Below are positions 24,739-33,698 of a stretch of DNA of 64,000 nucleotides, piece after piece. The stretch is from CAYJBH01 sp964368815 (GTDB lineage: Bacteria > Bacillota > Clostridia > Oscillospirales > Ruminococcaceae): the NCBI GenBank assembly GCA_964368815.1, contig CAYJDA010000006.1, positions 1 through 64,000 on the forward strand, in the 5' to 3' direction. Made by a program: the position numbers and the translations under genes. Below the pieces are notes generated by a model that was not told the DNA's origin, made no database searches, and saw only the letters and a program-made list of their open reading frames with translations. Numbering within the stretch: the first letter of the stretch is position 1; every line of letters begins with the position of its first letter.

Positions 24739-26316
24739 TTAAAAATTCTCTACTGCACTTTTTTGAACGGCTATGCCTTTTTTATATCCGTTAAGAAACT
24801 TTGAAAACATTTCTATTTCTTTGGCATCAGGCTTGGTGGTTAACATTTTCGCATTTTGGAATACCTCGGTATTTAGGTATTCGGGCAGGGTTTTACCATT
24901 GCTCTGCATCATATATGCCGAAAGTAGCGCTATTCCGTATGCGCCGCCCTCACCGGCACTTTCCATAACCGAGACTGCTGCATTTGATGCCGCCGCCATT
25001 GCCGCCGAGCCAAACTCAGCTTTAAAAAAGCCGCCGTGCCCCATTAACTTGTTAAGCTTAACATTCTCTTTTTCAAACAGAATATCAAAGCCGATTTTTA
25101 ATGTAGATAGGGTAGAATAAATTTGAGCTTTAGAGAGCGTTGCAAAGCTAAAATCGGCATCGGGTTTTCGAACAAACATCGGTCGGCCTGCTCCGAGGCC
25201 GGTTATATGTTCGCCCGAAAGATAGTTGAAGTTTAAAAGTCCGCTGTAGTCCACATCTTCGCTTGCCGCCTCGAACATTAAATCAAGAGCTTTGTATGGA
25301 TTAATATCCACGCCAATTTTATTTGCAAACTGGGAAAACATTTTTGCCCATGCATCTATATCGGAGCTACAGTTATTGCAGTGAACCATCGCTACGTCGT
25401 AGCCGTCCGGCGTTGTTACTACGTCTAATTCCTTATAGTATCCGCGAAGAGCCTTTTCCAAAACAACCATAGCAAATATAGAGGTTCCTGCCGAAACATT
25501 GCCGGTTAAAACTTCAATGCTGTTGGTTGCTACCATTCCGGTTCCGGCATCACCTTCGGGCGGGCAGAATGCAATGTTAGGTTGCAGGTCGTTATCCAAC
25601 ATTGCCGCACCTTCTTTAGTAAGCTTGCCTGCCGTTTCGCCTGCAACCATTACCTTTGGAAAAACATCAAAAAGCGAGTAGTTAAGTCCTTTATTTTTAA
25701 GTAAATTATCAAAGCTGTTTGCCATTTCACGGTTATAATCTTTATTAACGCTGTCGATAGGGAACATGCCGGAGGCATCTCCTATGCCGATAACAAAGTT
25801 TCCGGTAAGTTTATAGTGTAGGTAGGCGGCAAGAGTCATAACCTTTTTAACCTTTTTGGTATGCTCTTCGCCGTTTAGGATTGCCTGCCAAAGATGTGCC
25901 ACACTCCAACGCTGTGGAATATTAAATTGAAAAAGATCGGAAAGTTCGTTAGTTGCCTCCTCCGTCATGGTGTTTCGCCAGGTTCTGAATGGGGTTAACA
26001 ACTCATCGTTTTCATCAAGGGCAATGTATCCATGCATCATTGCCGAAATACCTATTGCACCGTATGTTGTTGGTGTTGCTGAATACTTTTCGTATATATC
26101 TGTTTTTAAATTCGAATAGGCAAGCTTTAGTCCATCATGAACATCCTCAAGCGCATAGGTCCAAATTCTATCGGATAGCTTATTTTCCCACACGTGCTTG
26201 CCAACTGCTATCGGTTGGTTTTCACGGTCGATAAGAACCAGCTTAATGGTGGTTGAGCCAAACTCGATGCCTAAATATGTTTCGCCAGATTCGATAATTT
26301 TTTTATAATCCTTCAT
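24739..26316 (-). CDS. FGGY-family carbohydrate kinase
   Basis: The 525-residue protein has the N-terminal phosphate motif LGIEFGSTTIKLVLID (about 15-30) and a second-domain segment GNVSAGTSIFAMV; GHGGFFKAEFGSAAMAAA is near 435. It phosphorylates a sugar or ketose in the cytoplasm; it is closest in style to xylulokinase/ribulokinase-type members but the substrate is unresolved. GGAGAGATT precedes ATG. It is nine bases after a putative glycosidase in the same operon, suggesting it acts on the released sugar. Confidence 0.85.
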   Translation of the reverse strand: MKDYKKIIESGETYLGIEFGSTTIKLVLIDRENQPIAVGKHVWENKLSDRIWTYALEDVHDGLKLAYSNLKTDIYEKYSATPTTYGAIGISAMMHGYIALDENDELLTPFRTWRNTMTEEATNELSDLFQFNIPQRWSVAHLWQAILNGEEHTKKVKKVMTLAAYLHYKLTGNFVIGIGDASGMFPIDSVNKDYNREMANSFDNLLKNKGLNYSLFDVFPKVMVAGETAGKLTKEGAAMLDNDLQPNIAFCPPEGDAGTGMVATNSIEVLTGNVSAGTSIFAMVVLEKALRGYYKELDVVTTPDGYDVAMVHCNNCSSDIDAWAKMFSQFANKIGVDINPYKALDLMFEAASEDVDYSGLLNFNYLSGEHITGLGAGRPMFVRKPDADFSFATLSKAQIYSTLSTLKIGFDILFEKENVKLNKLMGHGGFFKAEFGSAAMAAASNAAVSVMESAGEGGAYGIALLSAYMMQSNGKTLPEYLNTEVFQNAKMLTTKPDAKEIEMFSKFLNGYKKGIAVQKSAVENF

Positions 26317-26325
26317 AATCTCTCC

Positions 26326-28296
26326 TTACTCAATCACTACTAACCGGTGTACCGAAAATTCCGGAACAACAAAGGTTACTTCATTGCCATTTTGGGTAAA
26401 TGGTATACCCTCACCTTGCGGCTCCAACCTTACCGAGCTAATTTTGCTGTCCACCTTAACGGTGATGTTCGAGTTGTAAAGTGATGGGAAATCCTCCAAA
26501 ACGCTTACAGCACCCCTTTGCATTGGAAGAGCATAGAGAAGATGTAGTATGTAACGTTCATTCTGTTTAACATATCTTACGCGAACCGCCGTTGGCATAT
26601 TTACCAAAACGGCCTGATCGCTCTCGGTGTAGAGCAATCGTAAAACATTTAAAAAATATCTTCTGTGGTAGGCGCTACCGTAATCAAGGTAGATGCTTCC
26701 AATCTCGTGAGATAAATAAATAACATTGTCGTTTTTTATAGCTGCGGGGTAGGAAGCAGCTTCATCTTGGTAGGGGGTGTTTGCATGGCTGCAGTAGCTG
26801 TCGTACGTTCTGTTAAAATAGGGTTCACGAACGCTGGCAAGAACCTCGCCTTTACCGCTAACCTTATGGCTGCCGGAGTAGCAGTAGATAGGCGCCGATA
26901 CCATTCCTTCGCTAACACTATCTCCGGTAAGTAAATAGTCGAAGTTATATCCGCTACTGCCCTCATAGCTAAGCTCAAGGTTTATGGCAAACTGCTCTCT
27001 TTTTTCGTTAAGGGCGCCGCCACCGAGTATTAAAAGCTTTTTACCCTCGGCAATATATCCGTTAAAGGCGGTTGCAAAATCGGGAGAAAGTGTAACCCTC
27101 TCGGCTATAATAATAACATCAAAACGATTTACATCTTCGGGCTTATGTAGAATATCAAAGTCCAGCTGAGAGTCCAGTAACAGCTTAGCGAGGCCGTTGT
27201 GACTTGCCTCATTTTCGTCGATCATTATGCCAAGCTTTGTTGTTTCCTTAACATCATAACAGTAGGGCTCTAAAAGTTCTGCATATCTAAATGCATGGCC
27301 GATATTTTCGTAGGTGCTTTTATCCATCAATCCGTCGGGCGGTAGCTGGTCGCCTACGCTTATTTTTGCGCCCCAGGTCATCAGGCTTGCGCACTCATAC
27401 CGAAGAGCTTCCGGCAATTTAAAACCACCAAATTCGCCCCAGTTGGTATGAAATTTTCCTGTCATGCCAAGCTGTTCCTTGCCGCTTGTTGAAAAATATT
27501 TTGCACGAATTGGCATCTTATCGTAGCCACCCCAGCTGGTGGGGAGGTCTTCAAGTTCGAAATGGGTGCTGAGGTAATGGCGATGAGGTGAGTTTATCTC
27601 GGCGCCTCCGGAATTAAAAAACAATGTAGCGTCGGGGTGGTATTCCCTCATTATTTCACCAATTTTTTCTAAAACCTCATGATGCCTTTCTTTCAGGTAT
27701 TTTTTTGCATCGGCTTCATCATTGTCGTTATATCCACGTTTTTTCATGTCGGCACGGCAGCTGTCGCAGTAGCAAACGTCATAAACAAAAACAATATCAT
27801 AAAACAATCCATCAAGATCGGAATAGCGCTCGCAAACTTCACGGGTAATATCAAAAAGGTAGTTGGCATATTCACCGCTGAAGCAAAGATGTAGCCAGGA
27901 GCAGTTAGGCCGAACATCAAAAGGCTTTGCACCGGTATCATAATTAACACCGCTCATGGAACCGTCGGAGTTGCGAACAACCCATTCAGGGTGTTCGGTT
28001 GCATCTAATGCCGACCATCCGAGTGTAATATAAAGCGGGGCACGAACCCCGATTTCATGGCAGGCAGAAATCATTTCGCCGGCAAGGTCGAAACCCTGCT
28101 CCATGGTTGGGTGCTGGGTACCAACCTTTGTAGGGTAGTAGCAGTAGCCATGATGGCATTTGCCAAAAATCGTTATGCTGTTAACATTTCCGAGCTTAAT
28201 TGCTTCTTGAAACTGCTGTCTGTTAAATTTTTTGCCAACGTTTGGCATTTTTTCTGAGGTGTGAAAGTCGAGGTGAACTTCTCTTACAGGTAACAT
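26326..28296 (-). CDS. Putative glycoside hydrolase (GHL6-like barrel with beta-galactosidase trimerisation-type domain)
   Basis: The 656-residue cytoplasmic protein has no signal peptide. The first 330 residues look like the hypothetical glycosyl hydrolase 6 (GHL6) barrel: REVHLDFHTSE, FGKCHHGYCYYPT, LDGLFYDIVF and CDSCRADMKKRGY. Next comes a Rossmann-like segment (FDVIIIAERVTLSP, LLILGGGAL) like the GH42 trimerisation domain, then a beta-sandwich. The likely acids (for example Asp in LFYDIVF) are inferred. Downstream kinase supports intracellular sugar release. Substrate unknown. Confidence 0.7.
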   Translation of the reverse strand: MLPVREVHLDFHTSEKMPNVGKKFNRQQFQEAIKLGNVNSITIFGKCHHGYCYYPTKVGTQHPTMEQGFDLAGEMISACHEIGVRAPLYITLGWSALDATEHPEWVVRNSDGSMSGVNYDTGAKPFDVRPNCSWLHLCFSGEYANYLFDITREVCERYSDLDGLFYDIVFVYDVCYCDSCRADMKKRGYNDNDEADAKKYLKERHHEVLEKIGEIMREYHPDATLFFNSGGAEINSPHRHYLSTHFELEDLPTSWGGYDKMPIRAKYFSTSGKEQLGMTGKFHTNWGEFGGFKLPEALRYECASLMTWGAKISVGDQLPPDGLMDKSTYENIGHAFRYAELLEPYCYDVKETTKLGIMIDENEASHNGLAKLLLDSQLDFDILHKPEDVNRFDVIIIAERVTLSPDFATAFNGYIAEGKKLLILGGGALNEKREQFAINLELSYEGSSGYNFDYLLTGDSVSEGMVSAPIYCYSGSHKVSGKGEVLASVREPYFNRTYDSYCSHANTPYQDEAASYPAAIKNDNVIYLSHEIGSIYLDYGSAYHRRYFLNVLRLLYTESDQAVLVNMPTAVRVRYVKQNERYILHLLYALPMQRGAVSVLEDFPSLYNSNITVKVDSKISSVRLEPQGEGIPFTQNGNEVTFVVPEFSVHRLVVIE

Positions 28297-28316
28297 AATA
28301 TCATCTCCATTAAAAA

Positions 28317-28892
28317 TTATTTTTTTATCAGATTTTTGCCCGCCCCAAAAGCTCTTGCAACGTCTTCGCCTATTTTTATGTAGGTGTTTTTAATAGGATT
28401 TACCGCAAGAGGGTTAAGCTTAACAACATCTACCTTGCCTTCCTCATCAAGAATGCTTTCATCGGCATTAACATTTAGAATTTTTCCTACAATAATATGT
28501 GTGTCGTCATCGTTTTCATCAATGCGAAGTAGCTCACAATCGAAGGCAAGTGGCAGCTCTGCAATAAGGGGAGCGTTAACAAATTCTGATTTTATAGCCG
28601 TAAATCCGGCTTTGGTAAACTTATCGGGGTCTTTGTTCGCGGAAACTAAACCAACATAATCACAGGCCTGCACATACTCAGCAGTAGCTATGCTTACGGT
28701 AAAGGCTTTTTGCGCTATAATGTTTTCTGATGTTTTATGTTTTTTATCTATGCAAATCGAAACAGCATCCATTGCAGACAACATGCCCCAACCTACATTC
28801 ATTGCGTTTGGCTTGCCATCCTTGCTGTAGGTGGCTACGATTAGAACGGGTTGCGGATATAGATACTGCTTTACTCCAAAGTTTTTTCTCAT
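28317..28892 (-). CDS. Flavin reductase / flavoredoxin-family protein
   Basis: The 191-residue FMN-binding split-barrel protein starts MRKNFGVKQYLYPQPVLIVATYS and has NAMNVGWG and CDYVGLVSANKDP, typical of flavoredoxin-like proteins. ATG 28892 has AGGAG upstream; the longer frame from 28943 overlaps the promoter. It is first in a three-gene minus-strand operon with the glycosidase and FGGY kinase. Its link to sugar metabolism is unclear. Confidence 0.85.
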   Translation of the reverse strand: MRKNFGVKQYLYPQPVLIVATYSKDGKPNAMNVGWGMLSAMDAVSICIDKKHKTSENIIAQKAFTVSIATAEYVQACDYVGLVSANKDPDKFTKAGFTAIKSEFVNAPLIAELPLAFDCELLRIDENDDDTHIIVGKILNVNADESILDEEGKVDVVKLNPLAVNPIKNTYIKIGEDVARAFGAGKNLIKK

Positions 28893-29278
28893 AATTAAGG
28901 CTCCTGTTATTTTTATTATTATACAGTTTCTATCGGCTAACATGTAAATAATTTTGCAGCTCTTAAGCTATACTTTATGAAAGTAATTTTACACCACACA
29001 GGAACTTAAATCAAGCAAAAAAACAAATTATTTTCTAATTTTTTTTGTTATAGATTAATAAAGAGAACTTATTGTTTTTCTAATAGATTTCACTTTCCTA
29101 AAAATTGCAGTATAATAACAAAAAAGCATTGACACAAGCAGAAATAAATGCAATAATAAATCTACCTTAAAAACATGTTGAGTGGTTATTATTTAGGCAT
29201 CAATCATGGTGTAATAATCGTTTAATATTTTTAGCAATAAATATTCGTAAACTCAAAATTAACGGAAAGGATAAGATA
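28893..29278. other. Divergent AT-rich intergenic region with two promoters
   Basis: No gene. On the plus strand, TTGACA (29129-29134), 17 bases, AATAAT (29152-29157) drives the NahK-like kinase with a leader of about 115 nt. On the minus strand, TATAAT (28918-28923) lies 26 bases before the flavin reductase start, with only a poorly spaced TTTACA as -35. The middle is an AT-rich stretch with no repeat or hairpin that I could support. Confidence 0.6.
29129..29157 (+). promoter_or_regulatory. Sigma-A promoter of the NahK-like kinase
   Basis: Consensus TTGACA, 17-base spacer, AATAAT. The leader to the ATG at 29279 is about 115 nt and forms no obvious strong structure. Confidence 0.75.
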
Positions 29279-30391
29279 ATGAATACTCCGCAGCTACCAA
29301 CACTTCCCCTTGCATTATCTGCATATAATTTCGGTGCTGAGGTTGTTGGCGCCGTACCCTATGGTCATGGACATGTAAACAACACCTTTTGCGTTTATAC
29401 CCAAACAGAAAAGGGTGAGTGCGTTAGATACATTTTACAGAGAATTAGCGACAAGGCATTTAAAAACCCCGCCGAGCTGATGGAAAACATCTGTGGCGTT
29501 ACCGACTATCTTAGGGAGATTATTGTTAAAAACGGTGGAGACACAAAGCGCGAAACATTAACCGTTATTAAAACTATTAAGGGCGAAAGTTTTTATACCG
29601 ATGAAGAGGGCAGAGCGTGGCGTATGTACAGCTTTATAGAGGATGCTGTAACGCTGGACAAAGCGGATACCCCCGAGCTGTTTTATGCTTCGGGAAAAGC
29701 TTTTGGAAACTTTCAGCGGCTGCTAACCAGCTATCCTGCCGATACCCTACACGAGACGATTAAGGACTTTCATAACACAGTTAAAAGGCTTGAAAACTTA
29801 AAGATAGCCATAAAGGAAGATAGAAATGATAGGGTGAAAAACATTGCAGAGGAGATAGAGTTTGCCCTGTCTCGTGAAGAGGATTGCTCTCTTGCCCTAA
29901 ACGCTTTAAAAAACGGAATACTGCCGCTTAGAGTTACCCATAACGATACTAAACTAAACAATGTTATGATAGATAATATTAGCGGTGAGGGGATATGTGT
30001 TATAGACCTCGATACCGTTATGCCGGGTCTATCTATAAATGATTTTGGCGATTCTATACGATTTGGCGCAAACAACAGCGCTGAAGATGAAACCGATTTA
30101 TCCAAGGTGAATTTTGATATCTCGCTCTTTAAAATATATACAAAAGGATTTTTGGAGGGTTGCGGCGGAACACTAACCAAGGCCGAGATAGAGTATTTGC
30201 CGCTCGGCGCAAAGCTTATGACGCTTGAATGCGGTATTCGTTTTTTAACCGATTATCTCGACGGGGATGTTTACTTTAAAACAACACGAGAAAACCAAAA
30301 TTTAGATAGGGCAAGAACGCAGTTTAAGCTGGTTGCCGATATGGAAAACTCGTGGGATGAAATGAAAAAAGCAGTTTCAAAATATCTCTAA
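29279..30391 (+). CDS. NahK-like phosphotransferase (N-acetylhexosamine 1-kinase type, APH fold)
   Basis: The 370-residue aminoglycoside-phosphotransferase-fold kinase has GHGHVNNTF near the N-terminus, the catalytic loop THNDTKLNNVMID (about residue 220) and the metal-binding CVIDLDTVMPG. This pattern matches N-acetylhexosamine 1-kinase, which makes GlcNAc-1-P or GalNAc-1-P in the bifidobacterial lacto-N-biose pathway. The usual partner, lacto-N-biose phosphorylase, is not in the window. GGAAAGGATAAGATA precedes ATG. Confidence 0.8.
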   Translation: MNTPQLPTLPLALSAYNFGAEVVGAVPYGHGHVNNTFCVYTQTEKGECVRYILQRISDKAFKNPAELMENICGVTDYLREIIVKNGGDTKRETLTVIKTIKGESFYTDEEGRAWRMYSFIEDAVTLDKADTPELFYASGKAFGNFQRLLTSYPADTLHETIKDFHNTVKRLENLKIAIKEDRNDRVKNIAEEIEFALSREEDCSLALNALKNGILPLRVTHNDTKLNNVMIDNISGEGICVIDLDTVMPGLSINDFGDSIRFGANNSAEDETDLSKVNFDISLFKIYTKGFLEGCGGTLTKAEIEYLPLGAKLMTLECGIRFLTDYLDGDVYFKTTRENQNLDRARTQFKLVADMENSWDEMKKAVSKYL

Positions 30392-30396
30392 ATAAA

Positions 30397-30612
30397 TCTC
30401 CACCGGATTAGCCGGTGGAGTCAGGTTGTCGAAAAAGTTCGACAACCCCGAGAGGGGATGCATCCCCTCCCGGCACCCTCCCCCACAAATGGCTTTGCGA
30501 AGCCATTTGTTGAAGGTCAAATTCGCCGCACATGTCACCGAATTTGACTTTTTAAGGGGTTTTTAAGTTTTTTTGACAGTCTGTCTCCACCGGATTAGCC
30601 GGTGGAATTTTT
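30397..30612. repeat. Hairpin-rich insertion flanked by a duplicated terminator stem
   Basis: The 23-base stem-loop CTCCACCGG-ATTAG-CCGGTGGA occurs at 30397-30419 and again at 30584-30606, the second followed by TTTTT. Between them are four further perfect hairpins: GGTTGTCGAA (30424), GAGGGGATGCATCCCCTC (30452-30469), CAAATGGCTT/AAGCCATTTG (30486-30509) and GTCAAATTCG/CGAATTTGAC (30516-30548). No coding capacity. It looks like a structured element inserted in a bidirectional terminator. Confidence 0.75.
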
Positions 30613-30622
30613 ATCTACAAGG

Positions 30623-31447
30623 TTAGAAGTTAAAGGTTTCGGGATGGGAGCCTACTCTGGAATCGGTGTTTAGGTCGTTAATAGACTTCATGTCCTCGTC
30701 GGTTAACTCGAAGTCGAACACGTCGTAGTTCTGGAAAATTCTATCCTTATGTGTGGACTTTGGTAAAACAATAACCTCTCTTTGCAGGTTCCATCTTATA
30801 ATAACCTGTGCCGAAGATTTTCCGTATTTTTTGCCTATGGCAATTAAAACTTCATTTGCTAACAGTTCGGCAGCGGTTGCACCTCCGCCTAACGGACTCC
30901 ATGCCTGTATCGCAATACCAAGATTTTTGCAGTAGTTTATCAGCTCATAGTTAGAAAGGCGGGGGTGAGATTCAATCTGATTTATCATGGGGATTATCTC
31001 TGCCTTTGGTAGCAGTGCATCAAAATGAACTTTATGAAAATTGCTAACGCCTATGCTTTTAATTAGCCCTTCTTTATACAGCTTTTCTATCTCAAGCCAG
31101 GCATCAACAAAACCATCTGCAGCCCAGTGGATTAAATATAAATCAAGATAATCGAGCTGCAATGCCTTTAGGCTTTTTTCGAATGCCTGTCGGGTGTTTT
31201 TTTGCCTTATGTCCTCGTTCCAAAGCTTGGTGGTTACGAAAATATCTTCCCTTTTAATACCGCTGTCTTTTAGCGCTTTACCAACGCTGTCTTCATTGCC
31301 GTAAATTTTAGCGGTATCTATATGGCGGTATCCTGCTTCAATAGCCCATTTAACTGAATTTTCGGTATCCTTGCCGTCCGGTGTAAGAAAAACTCCGAGA
31401 CCCACCATAGGTATTTCGTATCCGTTTGATAACTTTAATTTCATCAT
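30623..31447 (-). CDS. Aldo/keto reductase
   Basis: The 274-residue AKR barrel has GLGVFLTPDG, the catalytic Asp-Tyr in HIDTAKIYGNE, catalytic Lys in TTKLWNED, and LYLIHW plus GVSNFHKVH. The C-terminal cofactor segment is VIVLPKSTHKDR. It is an NADPH-dependent carbonyl reductase of the 2,5-diketogluconate reductase type. It lies 26 bases after the flavin reductase-rubredoxin gene and is probably co-transcribed. Two adjacent ATGs (31447, 31444) are equally possible. Confidence 0.92.
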   Translation of the reverse strand: MMKLKLSNGYEIPMVGLGVFLTPDGKDTENSVKWAIEAGYRHIDTAKIYGNEDSVGKALKDSGIKREDIFVTTKLWNEDIRQKNTRQAFEKSLKALQLDYLDLYLIHWAADGFVDAWLEIEKLYKEGLIKSIGVSNFHKVHFDALLPKAEIIPMINQIESHPRLSNYELINYCKNLGIAIQAWSPLGGGATAAELLANEVLIAIGKKYGKSSAQVIIRWNLQREVIVLPKSTHKDRIFQNYDVFDFELTDEDMKSINDLNTDSRVGSHPETFNF

Positions 31448-31473
31448 AATGTTTTATCCTTTCCTTTTGTTTC

Positions 31474-32118
31474 CTATTTTTTGTTAAAACCTGATTTTTT
31501 CTGTTTGCATATTGGACATACATAATCGTCGGGCAGGCTTTCGAAAGGCTCGCTACCTACATACTCATAAGAACATAGGCCGCAGACAAACCGAGTAGAG
31601 GATTCCTCTGTATTTTCCTCGGGAAGATATGTTGGTGCATTTTTTGGCGCCCTACCCTTAATAACCTCATGGTAGTAGCTGTAGGTCATGGGAACGCCGT
31701 CGCCGGGAATATCGCAGGCAATTACCTCGGCGATAAAAATTGTGTGGGTTGAGCAATCGGTGCTGTTGATTACTTTTCCAATAATGTAGCCACAGCTGTT
31801 ATCTAAAACAGGCAGTTCCTCGATAAGTTTGTAGCTTGTTTCATTAAACTTATCGGCGGTTGCCGAGCAGGAAAACCCGAAGGTTCCGATTATGGCTGGA
31901 TCGATATTTTCGGGTAGAATATTTACCGAGAGCTTCCCCGATTTTTTTATACAGTCATGCGTATAGTTATCCTTATTTAGGCTAACACAGATGGTTGCCG
32001 GCTTCGAGGTTACCTGCATTATGCTATTTGCAATACAGCCTACAGGGCGAGAACCATCTTGCGAAGAGACAACATACAATCCGTAGGAAATATTTCGAAA
32101 TGTGTTCGAGTTTATCAT
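31474..32118 (-). CDS. Flavin reductase-rubredoxin fusion (Hrb-like)
   Basis: The 214-residue protein has an N-terminal flavin reductase-like split barrel (about 1-160; NISYGLYVVSSQDG, GCIANSIMQVTSKP) fused to a rubredoxin domain with two cysteine pairs (CGLC and CPIC, about 170-210). This matches high-molecular-weight rubredoxin, which carries electrons from NADH to flavodiiron oxygen- or NO-reductases. ATG 32118 has GGAG seven bases upstream and is preferred to 32130. No flavodiiron protein is nearby. Confidence 0.9.
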   Translation of the reverse strand: MINSNTFRNISYGLYVVSSQDGSRPVGCIANSIMQVTSKPATICVSLNKDNYTHDCIKKSGKLSVNILPENIDPAIIGTFGFSCSATADKFNETSYKLIEELPVLDNSCGYIIGKVINSTDCSTHTIFIAEVIACDIPGDGVPMTYSYYHEVIKGRAPKNAPTYLPEENTEESSTRFVCGLCSYEYVGSEPFESLPDDYVCPICKQKKSGFNKK

Positions 32119-32198
32119 ACAATACTCCATTTTAATAACCTATGTAAACAATTATACTATAATAATTTTATATTTACAAGCTAACTTAAAATAATTCA

Positions 32199-32227
32199 TT
32201 GACAAAGGCAGGTAGTTGTGCTAATGT
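32199..32227 (+). promoter_or_regulatory. Sigma-A promoter of the SGNH hydrolase gene
   Basis: TTGACA (32199-32204), 17 bases, TAATGT (32222-32227). Predicted start near 32234, about 20 bases before the structured leader element. Confidence 0.7.
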
Positions 32228-32252
32228 GTACATGATAAACATAATCAATCAA

Positions 32253-32351
32253 CTTGAAAAACGACACAACGTTTTTCAACCCAATAGCATAGCTATTGGG
32301 TGCACACAAAGTGTGCAATTGAAGATTTCGAAAAACATATTGTTTTTCAAG
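32253..32351 (+). repeat. Structured leader element, diverged copy F
   Basis: The outer stem CTTGAAAAAC (32253-32262) can pair with GTTTTTCAAG (32342-32351). Inside are CCCAATAGC/GCTATTGGG with loop ATA (32280-32300) and TGCACAC/GTGTGCA with loop AAA (32301-32317). The core AGCATAGCT and TGCAC...GTGCA are shared with copy B, and the overall layout is the same, so I take it as a remote member. Alternative local hairpins also form in the two outer arms. It occupies the leader of the SGNH gene. Confidence 0.6.
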
Positions 32352-32380
32352 ATGAGCTACTATGCATATGAGGAGTTAAA

Positions 32381-33004
32381 ATGAGGATTTTATTTCAGGG
32401 AGATTCTATTACCGATTGTGAAAGAAACAGGGATATTTCTACCGATTTGGGTTTGGGATACGCAAAAAGCGTGGCAAAAATATACAGCGAGCTTAATCCG
32501 GATAAAGAGCTAAGCTTTTGTAATCGTGGAATTTCGGGAAATAGGGTAGTTGATTTAATGGCTCGGTATGAAGAAGATTTTCTTGCCGAAAAACCGGATG
32601 TTATATCAATATTGATTGGAATTAACGACACATGGAGAAGATACGATAATAACGACCCAACCTCGGCCGAGGACTTTTGTGCTGTTTACGATTCCCTACT
32701 TAGCCGAATAAAAGCCGATATGCCGGATACTAAAATAATTATAATAGAACCTTTCCTTTTAAACACAATTAAGGAATACGCGCCGTGGAGAGAGGATTTA
32801 GACCCTAAGATACAAAAGATTAGAGTGCTGGCCCGTAAATATGCCGACGAGTATCTTGCGTTGGACGGAATATTACAGTCCTATGTTGTTAGCGGGTATA
32901 GCGATGAATCCATCGCTGGGGACAGTGTGCACCCAACACCGTTAGGACATGCAATAATTGCAAAGGAATACATTAAGGTTTTGGATAAACTTTTAAAGGA
33001 CTAA
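32381..33004 (+). CDS. SGNH/GDSL-family hydrolase (esterase)
   Basis: The 207-residue cytoplasmic protein has all four SGNH blocks: Ser in FQGDSITD, Gly in RGISGNR, Asn in GINDTW and the Asp/His pair in DSVHPTPLGH. It probably deacylates sugars or lipids; the substrate is unknown. GAGGAGTTAAA precedes ATG. Its stop codon overlaps the stop of the convergent gene by four bases. Confidence 0.9.
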   Translation: MRILFQGDSITDCERNRDISTDLGLGYAKSVAKIYSELNPDKELSFCNRGISGNRVVDLMARYEEDFLAEKPDVISILIGINDTWRRYDNNDPTSAEDFCAVYDSLLSRIKADMPDTKIIIIEPFLLNTIKEYAPWREDLDPKIQKIRVLARKYADEYLALDGILQSYVVSGYSDESIAGDSVHPTPLGHAIIAKEYIKVLDKLLKD

Positions 33005-33561
33005 TTGTTCAGTATTTTATTGCAAACCTTATCGACTATTTCGTTAGCGTTGTTGGTTTGAATATCGAGACCCTGCGCCAATATGGTTGAAAAATTTGAT
33101 ATTCCGTATAGCTGAGATAATCTTTTAAGATACCGCTCGGAGATTTTATCATCTTCGCTTAGTAAATCACCGGCAGTATATATATACGTAAAAGACTTTG
33201 CTTTGCATAGCCCAACGCTTCCCTGAGGTGAATACTTAAAGGTTATCCCTACTATAGAAATTGCCTCAAAATAACTACACACAATAGCCGGAAACAAAAA
33301 CTCATAAAACGGAGCGGCAAAAATCACCTCATCAACGCCGGCAAATTCCGATGCGAACTCGCTATTGATGGGATACATTTCTCCGGTTTTATCATCAAAG
33401 GATTCGGCTGTTAAATAAGAGGGCTTATCCTGCGATAGGTTGCGCTCAATAAGCTCGAAATCGCCTTTTTTTCTAAGCGAATTAATATAGCTGTTTGCAA
33501 TTTTAAGCGTTCTGGAATTTTTTTCGCGGATACAGCCGTTTATAAATAAAATTCTTTTCAT
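33001..33561 (-). CDS. Flavodoxin-fold NAD(P)H oxidoreductase (AzoR/MdaB-like)
   Basis: The 186-residue protein starts with KRILFINGCIREKNSRT, the FMN phosphate loop of the flavodoxin_2 fold. FAAPFYEFLFPAIV and YIYTAGD follow at the places where quinone reductases and azoreductases bind flavin. Likely an FMN-dependent reductase. It is convergent with, and overlaps by four bases, the SGNH gene. Confidence 0.78.
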   Translation of the reverse strand: MKRILFINGCIREKNSRTLKIANSYINSLRKKGDFELIERNLSQDKPSYLTAESFDDKTGEMYPINSEFASEFAGVDEVIFAAPFYEFLFPAIVCSYFEAISIVGITFKYSPQGSVGLCKAKSFTYIYTAGDLLSEDDKISERYLKRLSQLYGISNFSTILAQGLDIQTNNANEIVDKVCNKILNN

Positions 33562-33646
33562 TGCCTTTCCTCGTGTTTATTAACAGTTTAAGTAATAATA
33601 TCATAAACTTATTCAAATGGCAATATATAGCCCCCTGTATAAAAAA

Positions 33647-33684
33647 ACAATCCGACACTTTTAAAAGCGTCAGATTGTTTTTTT
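33647..33684. terminator. Bidirectional terminator upstream of the AzoR-like gene and after the DUF4965 gene
   Basis: AACAATCCGAC (33647-33657) pairs with GTCAGATTGTT (33669-33679), one mismatch, flanked by A and T runs on both sides. It ends the long minus-strand ABC operon. Confidence 0.8.
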
Positions 33685-33698
33685 GCTGATTTTAAATA

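Noticed and set aside
32199..32384. Small open frame ahead of the SGNH gene
   Set aside because: It starts inside the promoter and runs through the hairpins; the stretch is better explained as promoter plus structured leader.
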